From NCBI GenBank assembly GCA_040901865.1, contig JBBDYD010000142.1, positions 1 to 64,000 of the forward strand: DNA of 64,000 nucleotides, read 5' to 3'. The position numbers were made by a program, and so were the translations under genes. The notes beneath the pieces were generated by a model. The model was not told the origin of the DNA, did no database searches, and worked only from the letters and a program-made list of their open reading frames with translations. Numbering within the stretch: position 1 is the first letter of the stretch; each line of letters starts with the position of its first letter. Origin of the DNA: JBBDYD01 sp040901865 (GTDB lineage: Bacteria > Bacteroidota > Ignavibacteria > UBA10030). This document shows positions 1-8,387 of this stretch, piece after piece.

Positions 1-11
1 TTAGCTGACAT
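1..11 (-). CDS. possible start of a gene leaving the left edge
   Basis: On the minus strand an ATG at 11-9 is preceded by AGAGG about six bases upstream, and the frame is open to the window edge, giving M-S-A and then out of sight. A bidirectional terminator at 57-78 separates it from the gene further upstream, as expected for a fresh transcription unit. Only three codons are visible, so this is a suggestion; no product can be named. Confidence 0.2.
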
Positions 12-49
12 TTGTGCCTCTCAATCCCGATTATCTCGATGAAAGACAA

Positions 50-87
50 CAAAAACGCCGACTCTTTTCAGATTCGGCTTTTCCTTT
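50..87. terminator. bidirectional intrinsic terminator
   Basis: A hairpin of nine base pairs with one mismatch occupies 57-78 (gccga-n-tct arms, four-base loop). It is followed by ttttcctttg on the plus strand and by a run of five T on the minus strand (the A run 51-55). It probably ends the minus-strand transcript of the GH94 gene and the small frame at 303-581. Confidence 0.6.
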
Positions 88-302
88 GGGGGTCCACCGC
101 ACGAAGTACTTTCTTATCCCCTTCCCCAGTCATCATGGCTGAAACGAATTGAGCCCGGAGATCCAGGCCCAATGTTTTAGTGGCGGGAGCCCGCATACGC
201 CTGTCCCCTCAAGTGAATCTCTCCTTCGGGAAAAAAACGACTTCGCGGGTAAAACCGCAGAAAGCACTCGGCAAGCAGGACCGATTTCCGCCCCGCGTCA
301 CT

Positions 303-581
303 TCATCTTTTCTCCCGAGAGAATTGTATCGAGGTTGCGTCTGAAGGCATCGGGCTGATGGCGGGAAAACGATACATGTCGCATTCCGCGGCTCGTTCGA
401 AGCTCACGAGGGTACGAATGAGGGCGTTATAGCGCGAATGGGCGGAATCGGGATCCTCCCGATGCAACAAATCGTAGAGCAGGTGCTCCGGGTTCGGATC
501 GTGCTTCCGTATTGTCCGGAATGATGATGCCTCTTGACCATAGAGGAGCCCAAACCCGTGATCGTGAGCGAGATTTTCCAC
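303..581 (-). CDS. small hypothetical protein downstream of the GH94 gene
   Basis: A 92-codon minus-strand frame starting with GTG at 581 and lying 28 bp after the stop of the GH94-type gene. The product is charged and soluble, with an acidic, His-containing middle (HDPNPEHLLYDLLHRED) and no signal peptide or membrane segment. I do not recognise a family. Residue composition is protein-like and it sits between the GH94 gene and the terminator at 57-78, so co-transcription is plausible. No good ribosome binding site is visible, and the frame stays open upstream into the end of the GH94 gene without an ATG, so it could equally be an eroded fragment. The stretch 88-302 holds no gene that I can support. 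Confidence 0.35.
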   Translation of the reverse strand: MENLAHDHGFGLLYGQEASSFRTIRKHDPNPEHLLYDLLHREDPDSAHSRYNALIRTLVSFERAAECDMYRFPAISPMPSDATSIQFSREKR

Positions 582-609
582 CTCACGCTTGCTGAACTCG
601 CAATCCGCC

Positions 610-3255
610 TTAAGTCTTTTCCTCGGGAATTCCCATGCGCACCACGATCCGGTGTTTCATCAAGCCCCGATCCAGCGGGATCGCCCCGTTCCGCACGCGC
701 TGACCATCCATCTCCACCCACAACACATCCCGCTCGCACTTCTCAGGATTCTCGATCAGGATCTCGTAAACGGCCTCCCCATGACGATATCGCATTGAAA
801 AACCATTCCACCAGGCGGGGATGACCGGGGACACTTCCATATGATCCCCCCGCACCTTCAATCCCAACACCTCTTCGACCCAGGCCCTGTACATCCACGC
901 CGCCGAACCCGTGTACCACGACCAACCCCCTTGACCGATGCGCCCGGGCAAACGGTACACATCAGCCGCGATCACATAGGGTTCCACGCCGTAACGCCAA
1001 ACCGTTTCTGAATCACGCGCCCGCTCGATAGGATTGAGCATGCGCAAGACTCTTTCTGCACGATCACCATCGCCACTGCGCGCGAGGGCCATGGCATACC
1101 ATAGCGCAGCGTGAGTGTACTGGCCCCCGTTCTCACGCACTCCCGGAGGGTACCCCTTGATGTAACCAGGCGATGGCTCCGACGTGTCGAAGGGAGGGGC
1201 CAAGAGCAGCACGAGACCCTCATCTTCCCGTACAAGATGTTTCCATACGGATTGCAGCCCCATCTTCGCTCGATCCGGGTCCCCCCCACCGCTTAACCAA
1301 CTCCACGATTGAGGCAAAGAGTCTATCTTCGCTTCCTTGCCCGACGCGGAGCCAAGCGGCGTGCCGTCGTCAAAAACAGCCCGAAGATACCACTCCCCAT
1401 CCCAGGCTGCTTGTTCGACACGCTGAATCAGAGCTAGCTTTTCCTTCTGATAGGATCGGCTCAATTCTGATTCGTGCAGCAGTCCTGACAATTCGACCAT
1501 ACCTTGAAGCACATCAACCAGGAACCAACCCAGCCAAACGCTCTCCCCATTCCCTCCGTCGCCGACGAGATTCATCCCGTCGTTCCAGTCCCCGGATCCC
1601 ATCAGAGGCAACCCGTGGGGTCCGATGGTCAGACCACGCGTGACCGCCTGCCGGCAGTGCTCAAACAGGGTGGCGCGCTCGAAGGTAACCTCCGGTGTGG
1701 AGACAGTTTCGCGCTCGTCGCTCTTCAGTGCAGGACCATTGAGAAACGGGATCTCTACGCGCAGGATGTCCACATCACCGGTGGTCCGGACGTAGTGAGC
1801 TACCGTGTAGGGAAGCCACAGGAGGTCATCGGAAATCCGCGAACGAATGCCAACCCCACTCGGAGGGTGCCACCAGTGTTGAACATCGCCTTCCTTGAAT
1901 TGTCGGCTCGCCGCCAGCAGGATTTGCTCCCGCGCCAGCCCGGGATATGCGTGGAGGAACGCCATGGCGTCCTGCAATTGATCGCGAAAGCCGAATGCGC
2001 CGCCGGACTGGTAGAAAGCGGAACGTCCCCACATGCGGGAGCTCAGGCTTTGGTACAGAAGCCAACGGTTGATCAGAAAGTCCGCGGCGAGCTCAGGAGT
2101 GTGGACTTCAATCGTTCCCAAAAGATCATCCCACCATGTTTTCGTTCGGCTTAAGGCTGTCTCGAGCGCAGCTCTTTCCCTGTAGGTGAGCACGAGCTTT
2201 TGAACCTCATCATACGCGGCGGCCTGACCGACCAAACACGTGACATCGGCCTTTTCTCCAGGAGCTAATTCGAGCATGACCTGCAGTGCTGCACACGGGT
2301 CAAATCCCGCTCCTACCCGACGTGACAGGCCGACTCGATCCATAGCCGCAGGGCTCGACAGCGTGCGGTTGCGTCCAACGAAGGAGGTACGGTCTCCGCT
2401 GTAGGACGACGGCGTCGGATTGATGGCAGCAAAGGCGATTCGATCTCCATACTCAGGATGAAAGCGATTGCGGGCCAGCAATACCTTCATTTCATCATCC
2501 CAGCGCGTCACGACATGCATCTGAGAAGATTCGCGGTTTTCCCCCAGAGTCCATTCGACATAGTAGGTCACAGAGAGCTTGCGCCGCCTGGAAGAGTCGT
2601 TCTTCAACGTCAACCGCTGCAACTTGACCGGTTCTCCCCCCTTCTCGTCCAGGGGAACAAACACTGTCAGTTCCTGCTCAATGCCCTGACTGTTATGTTC
2701 GTACACAGTATACCCCGCACCATGCCTTGCCCGATAGGCAGTCTCCTCGCGGATCGGCAAGGGGGTCGGGGTCCAATAAGCGCCGGTTTCCTCGTCGCGG
2801 ATGTACAACACCTCAGATGGCGGATCCATGACGGGGTCGTTTGACCACGCGGTCAGGCGGTTGCGCTGGCTGTTGCCAAACCAGGTGGAACCGGATCCCG
2901 ATTCGCTGACCATGGTGCCGAAGTTCGGATTGGCAATGACGTTCACCCATGGCGCAGGTGTATGCGTGTTGGGACCGAGATAGATCACGTATTCGCGTCC
3001 ATCTGCCGTAAATCCGCCCAGACTGTTGAAGTAGTGTAATGTCATAAAGGGGAGCGGAGCCGAGCGTTCCCGCGGAAGTCGTTTCTTTGCAAAAGGTTCC
3101 GGCAACTCTGGAACCCCCACCGGCGCCGTCGTGAAAACACACCGTTGGGGAATAGAGCAGGTTCCGATGAGAACATACTTCGGCGTCGGTGTCCGTCCCC
3201 GATGAGGTTTCCTGAAACTTGCGTTACACGTTACAGGGGGGTTCCTCAAAATCAC
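610..3255 (-). CDS. GH94/glycosyltransferase-36 type protein, like the C-terminal part of cyclic beta-1,2-glucan synthase
   Basis: Residues from about 71 on carry the NdvB/ChvB C-terminal signature: FNSLGGFTADGREYVI, PAPWVNVIANPNFG, SNDPVMDPPSE, then an (alpha/alpha)6 catalytic region with GSGDWNDGMN, whose Asp is the expected general acid of GH94 phosphorylases. Full-length cyclic glucan synthases are around 2,800 residues with a membrane GT84 domain first; only the last ~800 residues are present. The longest frame starts with a GTG at 3255 without a ribosome binding site and its first ~45 codons read through a repeat (3221-3234). ATG 3043-3045 (M71) is an alternative start, but residues ~50-70 look like family sequence too. 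It is therefore either a stand-alone phosphorylase acting on beta-glucans, or a 5'-truncated relic. No signal peptide is seen. Confidence 0.75.
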   Translation of the reverse strand: MILRNPPVTCNASFRKPHRGRTPTPKYVLIGTCSIPQRCVFTTAPVGVPELPEPFAKKRLPRERSAPLPFMTLHYFNSLGGFTADGREYVIYLGPNTHTPAPWVNVIANPNFGTMVSESGSGSTWFGNSQRNRLTAWSNDPVMDPPSEVLYIRDEETGAYWTPTPLPIREETAYRARHGAGYTVYEHNSQGIEQELTVFVPLDEKGGEPVKLQRLTLKNDSSRRRKLSVTYYVEWTLGENRESSQMHVVTRWDDEMKVLLARNRFHPEYGDRIAFAAINPTPSSYSGDRTSFVGRNRTLSSPAAMDRVGLSRRVGAGFDPCAALQVMLELAPGEKADVTCLVGQAAAYDEVQKLVLTYRERAALETALSRTKTWWDDLLGTIEVHTPELAADFLINRWLLYQSLSSRMWGRSAFYQSGGAFGFRDQLQDAMAFLHAYPGLAREQILLAASRQFKEGDVQHWWHPPSGVGIRSRISDDLLWLPYTVAHYVRTTGDVDILRVEIPFLNGPALKSDERETVSTPEVTFERATLFEHCRQAVTRGLTIGPHGLPLMGSGDWNDGMNLVGDGGNGESVWLGWFLVDVLQGMVELSGLLHESELSRSYQKEKLALIQRVEQAAWDGEWYLRAVFDDGTPLGSASGKEAKIDSLPQSWSWLSGGGDPDRAKMGLQSVWKHLVREDEGLVLLLAPPFDTSEPSPGYIKGYPPGVRENGGQYTHAALWYAMALARSGDGDRAERVLRMLNPIERARDSETVWRYGVEPYVIAADVYRLPGRIGQGGWSWYTGSAAWMYRAWVEEVLGLKVRGDHMEVSPVIPAWWNGFSMRYRHGEAVYEILIENPEKCERDVLWVEMDGQRVRNGAIPLDRGLMKHRIVVRMGIPEEKT

Positions 3256-3294
3256 TTAAAAATGACCTCGTTTCTGATTCGTAACGTGTAACGC
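3221..3294. repeat. 14-bp perfect inverted repeat, 46-bp spacer
   Basis: gcgttacacgttac at 3221-3234 is the exact reverse complement of gtaacgtgtaacgc at 3281-3294. The right arm continues as gcgtaaca, a further partial copy of the same word. The left arm lies within the apparent 5' end of the GH94 frame. The repetitive gttac/gtaac wording resembles other degenerate intergenic repeats in this window. It could mark the breakpoint that removed the front of the GH94 gene. Confidence 0.6.
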
Positions 3295-3569
3295 GTAACA
3301 CATATCTGCGAGAGAAACCTTGGCCTCTATGTGATGCTTGTTAGGTATTCACTCAATTGGGCTTTTCAAAACTATGCCCCCCCTACCCCGAATTTTTCTC
3401 GGAAAAAGAATTCTTATGATCTCCTGCACAACACGGCAATCGTTTAGGGTATCAGAACCTACTTGCCCGGTCTGTTTATCTGACTCGCTCGCGTTCCTTT
3501 TTCGTCGAGAGATAGAAAAAGGTTCTTTGACATACGGGTCTTGGCTGTCGTTCAGAAAGGAGCAACATC
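3295..3569. other. intergenic spacer upstream of the recombinase module
   Basis: No protein-like frame is convincing here. A TTGACA occurs at 3527-3532 but no -10 box lies 16-18 bp downstream, so I do not call a promoter. The ribosome binding site of the next gene (gaaaggag) ends the stretch. I looked for a second copy of the tRNA-fMet 3' end that would mark the other side of an insertion and found none. Confidence 0.5.
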
Positions 3570-3950
3570 ATGATCATTCTGACGCTAGCCAACGGAAAAG
3601 CCGTCGATGCCTCTTCGCCAATTCACATGCTTGGGGAAATGAATCCAAAGGAGATCGTGGACGTTTCCTACACACAGAAGACCGAAAAAAACTCTGCTGA
3701 ATCATGGGTCAAATCTCTGAACGACAAATTCAAGAAGAACCTCATGGCAAAGCAGGTTGACTCCGGGAAAGGTAAGCAACCTTTTGACAGCCCCGAAAAA
3801 AAGATTCTGTACGGTGTGGAAGTCGGAAAACTGTTGGATCAGGTTCGGCCTCTTGTGGACAAAGTGAACGAGGCAATTGGAAAAGCACACGGACACACAC
3901 TGAAGCTTTACTTCGATTACACAAACGGCAAAAATCACCAATCAAATTGA
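3570..3950 (+). CDS. hypothetical protein encoded upstream of the serine recombinase
   Basis: 126 codons from ATG 3570, with gaaaggag eight to nine bases upstream. The product is small, soluble and lysine-rich, with an N-terminal stretch (MIILTLANGKAVDASSP) followed by a charged, predicted helical half. I do not recognise a family. It is transcribed with the recombinase that starts about 50 bp later and is probably part of the same mobile module; an accessory or directionality role would be a guess. Asn/Lys content is higher than in the flanking chromosomal genes, consistent with transfer. Confidence 0.7.
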   Translation: MIILTLANGKAVDASSPIHMLGEMNPKEIVDVSYTQKTEKNSAESWVKSLNDKFKKNLMAKQVDSGKGKQPFDSPEKKILYGVEVGKLLDQVRPLVDKVNEAIGKAHGHTLKLYFDYTNGKNHQSN

Positions 3951-3998
3951 TTCCGACCGATAGTCAAGACACCGTTGTTGAAGACATTACCAACGACA

Positions 3999-5689
3999 AT
4001 GAAACTAGCAGTAGGTTACATACGCTGTTCCACCGACAAGCAGGAAGACAGCCCCGACCAACAGCGTCGGGAGATTGTGACCTTTGCCGTCCGGCAAGGG
4101 TTTACTCTTGTCGGCTGGTTCGAAGATTTTGGGAAGTCGGGCACTACATTTGAGGAAAGAGCTGGCTTTCGAGACCTCCGCCATGCGGTTGAGAACAATC
4201 CCAAGTTTGAAGCTGTGATCTGTTATGACGAGTCCCGCTGGGGCAGGGCAATTAACTCGGACGAAAACACATTCTGGCGAGTCCACTTCCGCCGATGCGG
4301 CATTGACGTTCTCTTGGTAAAAACCTCCGTTGACCTCAAACACGAGTATGCCCCGATGCTTCAGGCGTTTGAGGGAGTACAGGCATCACAATACAGCAAA
4401 AAGCTTTCTGAGCTTACATTGAGGGGTGCAAAGAACAACTCCATCTACTCGAACGGCGGCACAGCACCATACGGATACCGGAGGGTCGCCGTCAACACGA
4501 AAACTGATGAAAAGAGGGATCTCGCTGATGGCGAATGGTCTATCCGCCGACAGGAAAAGGTAATCTGGGAGTTAGGGGTACAAGTGGAAATCGAAGTCGT
4601 GAAGTGGATTTTCGAGGAAAGGATCAAAAGCCTGGGCTATGTGCAAATTGCTGCAGCTTTGAACCGCAGGGGCGTCCCCTGTCCAAAACGCGGAAGATGG
4701 AAAAACCATGACCGCAAATGGAGTGCGGTCACCATCAGAACCATTCTGGAGAATCCTGTTTATTACGGGGCCAGAGTTTACAACCGCAATTCAATGAGCA
4801 AGATCCAAGCTCAAGCCAATGGGAAGTCGCACAAACGGGGAATCATCTACCCCCATTGGATGAATGATGCCAAAGACTGGATAATAACACCAAATGCCCA
4901 TCCCGCGATTGTCGGCAGGGATACATGGGAGAAGGCAAGCGCCCTAAGACGGTACGAAAACAACGGCATCAGGAACGGTCACACGTATAGCAGCCAGTTT
5001 CTTCTTACTGGCCTTGTTCGATGCTCGAAATGCGGTTTCAGTTTTCAAGGTTGGTCAGGAAAAGCTAAGGGTCATTTGTACGCGAAGTACATTGACAGTG
5101 GGTACAAGAACAAGCGTGTTTGCTCGTTCCTCGGAATTCCAAAAAAACAGATTGAGGACTTTGCTTTGAGCGCTGTAAAGACCGTTCTGCAAAACAAGGA
5201 GATCATCAACAAGGTTGAACAGAACATATTGCTTCTGCTCAGAGAGAAGCCCAATCAGGTTCTAGCGGAAATGGAAAGCCTGAAAAGAGCGCTGGCGAAA
5301 AACGAAATGGCAGTTCAGAACCTTACAAGGGCCATTGAGGAGGGCGTTGGCTTAGATTCCGTCCTTGAGAGGATGCGAGAGGTGGAAAAGGAAAGGCTTG
5401 AGATACAAAAGAGAATTCAATCCCTCAAAGACGAGCAGGAAACGGAAATTGTGGTTGAAAACGTTGCCAGCCAGGTAAGGGACTTCATCAACAACTTTGA
5501 AGAGGTCTTCGAGAAGGCACCCATTGAAGAACGGAAAACACTGATAAAAAAGGTAATCTCGGAGATCATTGTTGACCGTGAAAGCAACACAATCCGGTTC
5601 TACATCCGAAAATTGCCGGCGGTAAGCCCCCAATTAGAGGATTTGCTGAAAAAGAAAAGGGCACCCACTGAAGTTGTGAGTGCCCGAAG

Positions 5690-5708
<19 letters not shown>
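3999..5708 (+). CDS. large serine recombinase (site-specific integrase/resolvase family)
   Basis: The N-terminal resolvase domain (about residues 1-150) shows AVGYIRCSTDKQ, with Ser11 (counted from ATG 3999) as the expected nucleophile and arginines in YDESRWGR. The recombinase domain follows (PYGYRR, then LNRRGVPCPKRGRW and TIRTILENPVYYGA). A zinc-ribbon starts at RCSKCGFSF with a later Cys, and a long coiled-coil of Glu/Lys/Leu lies near residues 410-480. About 569 residues is normal for phage- or ICE-type large serine integrases, which make double-strand breaks through a phosphoserine link. A TTG at 3975 gives eight extra residues; ATG 3999 fits the family start better. The last 19 bases overlap the 3' end of the convergent tRNA-fMet gene, so the C-terminal residues GGRT are encoded by antisense tRNA sequence. 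Confidence 0.92.
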
Positions 5709-5750
<42 letters not shown>

Positions 5751-5762
<12 letters not shown>

Positions 5763-5868
5763 ATCATAGACTAAACTTTGCGACCGCGTGAACACCAATT
5801 GTTGAGTGGCATGTTTTTTATGCCACGAAATCCCGACGTTTTTTGTCGGGACTCCACCCCGCGATCAT
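5751..5868. repeat. 17-bp direct repeat covering the 5' end of tRNA-fMet
   Basis: ctccaccccgcgatcat occurs at 5751-5767 (first 12 bases of the tRNA gene plus five upstream bases) and again at 5852-5868, 101 bp apart. A shorter echo, gatcattgt, occurs again near 5933. The duplicated tRNA tip is not followed by a tRNA body. This may be a relic of a second tandem tRNA copy or of a recombination event at this locus. Confidence 0.7.
5806..5851. repeat. two tandem hairpins with identical GTTTTTT loops
   Basis: gtggcat/atgccac (5806-5812 with 5820-5826) and tcccgac/gtcggga (5831-5837 with 5845-5851) each have seven perfect base pairs around a GTTTTTT loop. The second hairpin abuts the duplicated tRNA tip at 5852. 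Neither is followed by a U-run, so they are not ordinary terminators in either direction. Confidence 0.6.
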
Positions 5869-5963
5869 TGTATGCACCAATGTACCTAAAAATAACGGGC
5901 CAGTCAAGCCTAAAGAAAATGCCGGGGGCCGTGATCATTGTTCGCCTGAAATTCCCCTAAGAC

Positions 5964-5989
5964 AAAAAAAAGCCCGGCTCTCACCGGGC
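5964..5989 (-). terminator. intrinsic terminator of the M61 peptidase gene
   Basis: A gcccgg/ccgggc stem (5972-5977 with 5984-5989) is followed on the minus strand by eight T (A run 5964-5971). It lies downstream of the minus-strand peptidase gene ending at 6127. On the plus strand it is followed by the weaker gttcctcttttt. Confidence 0.75.
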
Positions 5990-6007
5990 GTTCCTCTTTT
6001 TGAGCAT

Positions 6008-6126
6008 CGTAATATGTGATAGGTGATAAGTGATATGTCATGAGCCACGATTCACCACTCACCATTCACTACTCTTCACCCTTCACTCTTCACCCTTCAC
6101 CATCCACGATTCACCACCCTTCACTA
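6008..6126. repeat. degenerate word repeat (ttcacc/cattcac family)
   Basis: About 115 bp built almost only from variants of the words attcac, cttcac, caccatt and, at the left edge, their complements (gtgat repeated three times). Units vary in length and order, so this is neither a microsatellite nor a CRISPR array. It lies between the peptidase stop and its terminator and would be transcribed as the 3' untranslated region of that gene. Confidence 0.6.
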
Positions 6127-7965
6127 TCATAAATTCTTCAGCCAACTCTGCCTCAGCATCTCCTGCATGTCTGTGATTGTCCCGGCATCTTCAAAGACGT
6201 GGTTCGTCCAACGCTGAACGAGTTTTCCCTGCAGTGCAAGTTCATCGTCTCCTCTTCGAACAACTACTTCGTAAGGATCACCCACCTTCATCCCCGAGAG
6301 TCTTCCGAAGATTTCGTTGGCGTTTTGAAAGGACAATTCCGTTCCGAAGAGCTTCACAAGGATATCCCCGTCTTTCAGTCCGTATTCCTTTGCTTCCTCA
6401 CCAACCGATGAAGCCACCAGGTGTCCCTGTCCGTCACCGGAAATGCTCACGCCGATGGCCGGGCGCGTATCTTCCGAAGGCTTCCTCGGCACATACCGGA
6501 ATCCCAGTTTCGCGAAGTACTCTTTATAAGGCAGTTCCTTCGAATCGCGAATATAGTCGTCAATGAAATCGCGGATCTGCGGATACGTTTCCTTAACCAC
6601 GATATCAAAGAACTCCCTTTCGGGGAACGGCCGTTGATTACCGTATTTGTTGAGGAGACTCAAGAACACTTCGCGCAAACCCCGTTTGCCGTACGACAAC
6701 TCAAGCAGGCGAATATCGAGGAGCGCGGCCGTCACGGCCCCTTTGTTGTAAATGTTTCCGAACTGGCTGCCTCCTTTTTCGGTATAGACCGAGAGTCCAA
6801 GTTCACTCAGGCTCATGTCCTTATCAAAATTATCGTTGACGTTCAGTTTGGCCGTCATCTGACCAAGGAACTGCTCAGTGCTGATCAATCCGCTCCTCAA
6901 CTGCATGATGTCTGATACCCACTCTGTGACTCCCTCGTACAACCAGAGATGTTCCGAAGGGTTCGGCGTGGTAAAATTGAACGAGTGAATGATTTCACTG
7001 TGGAGATTCAACGGCGTCAGGATGTGCATGAACTCGTGCGCCATGATTCCCTGAAGCTGACCGATGCCTGCCGGAGAAACCGGAAGGACATAGAGCGAGC
7101 TGTAGGAGTGTTCCAGTGCACCGGCGCTTGTCAGCCCGTACCGCTGAAACGTCGGTCCGTCCAGAAGGACGCAGAGAAACTTGTAGTAGGGAACCGGAGA
7201 ACTCCCGATGAAGTCTCCCGCAGACTGGAGAACGTCGTTGGCCATCGTCAGAATAGTCTGGGCGCCGAGCGTTGTATCGACGGCATAGACATACACCTCG
7301 ACATCGATATCATTGACCTTTGTCTTCGCAACCGTCAGCTTGCCCGCAAGGACAGGCGAGTCCGCGAGCCGATCAAACGTTTCTGCAACATAGTACCCTT
7401 CACGGTCGGTATCCAGCGCCGTCGCGATGATCCATCCCGGCTGATATTCGACCTTCATTTTCACCGGTGTGGATTGCAGTCCTTCGAAGTAGCCGAGAAC
7501 CGCGAACGTGTTGAAGGTTGCATAATTCGAATCGATCCCGCTTCCGCACATCGGCGCAACGGGATTGGCCTCGACCCGTGCATCGAACGAATCTTCAATA
7601 TCGTAGGTGATAGTGGCAAGTTCTCCCGGGCGCGAGATCTTCCATTGATTTAAGGAGATCTTCTCCGTCGGAATTTCATTCCCCCTGCCGTCAAATGCTT
7701 TGAAGGCGGACACAAACCGACCGAAATCAAGCAGACTGTAAGTCCCGGGCGCTGTCGAAGCGAAATTGTAGATCCCGTTGTCGGCGGAGAGTCCGGCCGT
7801 CTTTACCGTGACCCGAAAAATGTCGTCGAGCGGATTGGAGACTTTAACCGTATATACAATCTGAGGGACTTCGGTGCGTTCAGTTTGCACCGGCGGCCGG
7901 CAACTCCCCAGCACGAAAATCAGGGAAACCATGAAGACAACGGCGTGGCGGTTACGATGGCTCAT
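6127..7965 (-). CDS. M61 (glycyl-aminopeptidase-like) lipoprotein peptidase with C-terminal PDZ domain
   Basis: A lipoprotein signal at residues 1-22 ends in LGSC with Cys22 as the acylated residue, so the protein is probably membrane-anchored outside the cytoplasm. The M61 catalytic motif is MAHEFMH at 308-314, with WLYEGVTEW (Glu344) as the probable third zinc ligand. A PDZ domain occupies about residues 500-590 (GLKDGDILVKLFG). At 612 residues the length is normal for the family, which hydrolyses peptides with small N-terminal residues. Start: ATG 7965 with aaaggag upstream. It is transcribed divergently from a small gene at 8153, with a TTGACA box and a palindrome in between. Confidence 0.9.
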   Translation of the reverse strand: MSHRNRHAVVFMVSLIFVLGSCRPPVQTERTEVPQIVYTVKVSNPLDDIFRVTVKTAGLSADNGIYNFASTAPGTYSLLDFGRFVSAFKAFDGRGNEIPTEKISLNQWKISRPGELATITYDIEDSFDARVEANPVAPMCGSGIDSNYATFNTFAVLGYFEGLQSTPVKMKVEYQPGWIIATALDTDREGYYVAETFDRLADSPVLAGKLTVAKTKVNDIDVEVYVYAVDTTLGAQTILTMANDVLQSAGDFIGSSPVPYYKFLCVLLDGPTFQRYGLTSAGALEHSYSSLYVLPVSPAGIGQLQGIMAHEFMHILTPLNLHSEIIHSFNFTTPNPSEHLWLYEGVTEWVSDIMQLRSGLISTEQFLGQMTAKLNVNDNFDKDMSLSELGLSVYTEKGGSQFGNIYNKGAVTAALLDIRLLELSYGKRGLREVFLSLLNKYGNQRPFPEREFFDIVVKETYPQIRDFIDDYIRDSKELPYKEYFAKLGFRYVPRKPSEDTRPAIGVSISGDGQGHLVASSVGEEAKEYGLKDGDILVKLFGTELSFQNANEIFGRLSGMKVGDPYEVVVRRGDDELALQGKLVQRWTNHVFEDAGTITDMQEMLRQSWLKNL

Positions 7966-8117
7966 GAATGCTCCTTTTGAATCGAGTAGGGGGAATGGTG
8001 ATTCGGGGCTTGTTCCAGGCCTCTTCTACGGTATTTCGTAGAACGAAGTTGCAGGAAGGAAGGCGCAGATCTTCCTTCGCACTCCTGATTGGTGAAACTA
8101 TTTTCAGCGATCGTCCG

Positions 8118-8132
8118 TTCTATACTATAGAA
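8118..8132. promoter_or_regulatory. palindromic operator candidate in a divergent promoter region
   Basis: ttctata-c-tatagaa is a perfect palindrome around one central base. On the minus strand a TTGACA (8138-8133) lies immediately upstream and a weak -10 (GACGAT, 8115-8110) sits 17 bp from it, so the palindrome fills the spacer of a possible promoter for the peptidase gene. It also contains TATACT, a possible -10 for the plus-strand gene at 8153. Binding of a dimeric regulator could control both genes; no regulator is identified. Confidence 0.4.
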
Positions 8133-8152
8133 TGTCAATAAAGGATCTCTCA

Positions 8153-8320
8153 ATGAAACGATTCCTCCTTATTATCACGCTGGGAATTCTCGGATTTGTG
8201 GCGCTGAAATCGATGGCTCATGTCGATAAGAGCATTCGCATTTCAGATGAAGATGACAAGAATTTCGGGGCATTTCCCCCTGAAATCCCTTCGGCCCAAT
8301 TTGACGACCTCTTTGTTTAG
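8153..8320 (+). CDS. small secreted or membrane-anchored hypothetical protein (55 aa)
   Basis: ATG 8153 is preceded by aaagga with good spacing. The product starts MKRFLLIITLGILGFVAL, a signal peptide or membrane anchor, followed by about 30 residues of acidic tail ending in DDLFV. An in-frame ATG at 8132 would add seven residues but has no ribosome binding site. I do not recognise it. A strong terminator follows at 8357, so it is a monocistronic small gene. Confidence 0.6.
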   Translation: MKRFLLIITLGILGFVALKSMAHVDKSIRISDEDDKNFGAFPPEIPSAQFDDLFV

Positions 8321-8356
8321 GTCAAAACCGGCTATCCCAGTTCCAAAAGAAGCCAG

Positions 8357-8387
8357 GCCCGATCTACGGATCGGGCTTTTGCTTTTT
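8357..8387 (+). terminator. intrinsic terminator between convergent genes
   Basis: gcccgatc/gatcgggc (8357-8364 with 8369-8376) has an eight-base-pair stem, a tacg loop and a T-rich tail (ttttgcttttt). It ends the small gene at 8153-8320; on the other strand only a weak T stretch follows, for the YyaL gene ending at 8387. Confidence 0.8.

Noticed and set aside
610..3045. Cellobiose phosphorylase
   Set aside because: The N-terminal wording (FNSLGGFTADGREY, PAPWVNVIANPNFG) is that of cyclic glucan synthases rather than CBP, so a specific cellobiose assignment is not supported.
3527..3532. TTGACA as promoter of the recombinase module
   Set aside because: No acceptable -10 at 16-18 bp.
6008..6126. 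Possible CRISPR array
   Set aside because: Words are too short and irregular, with no constant repeat/spacer alternation, and no cas genes are in the window.
6949..7653. 234-codon plus-strand frame
   Set aside because: It is antisense to the M61 peptidase gene, whose motifs are complete; no domain or ribosome binding site on this strand.
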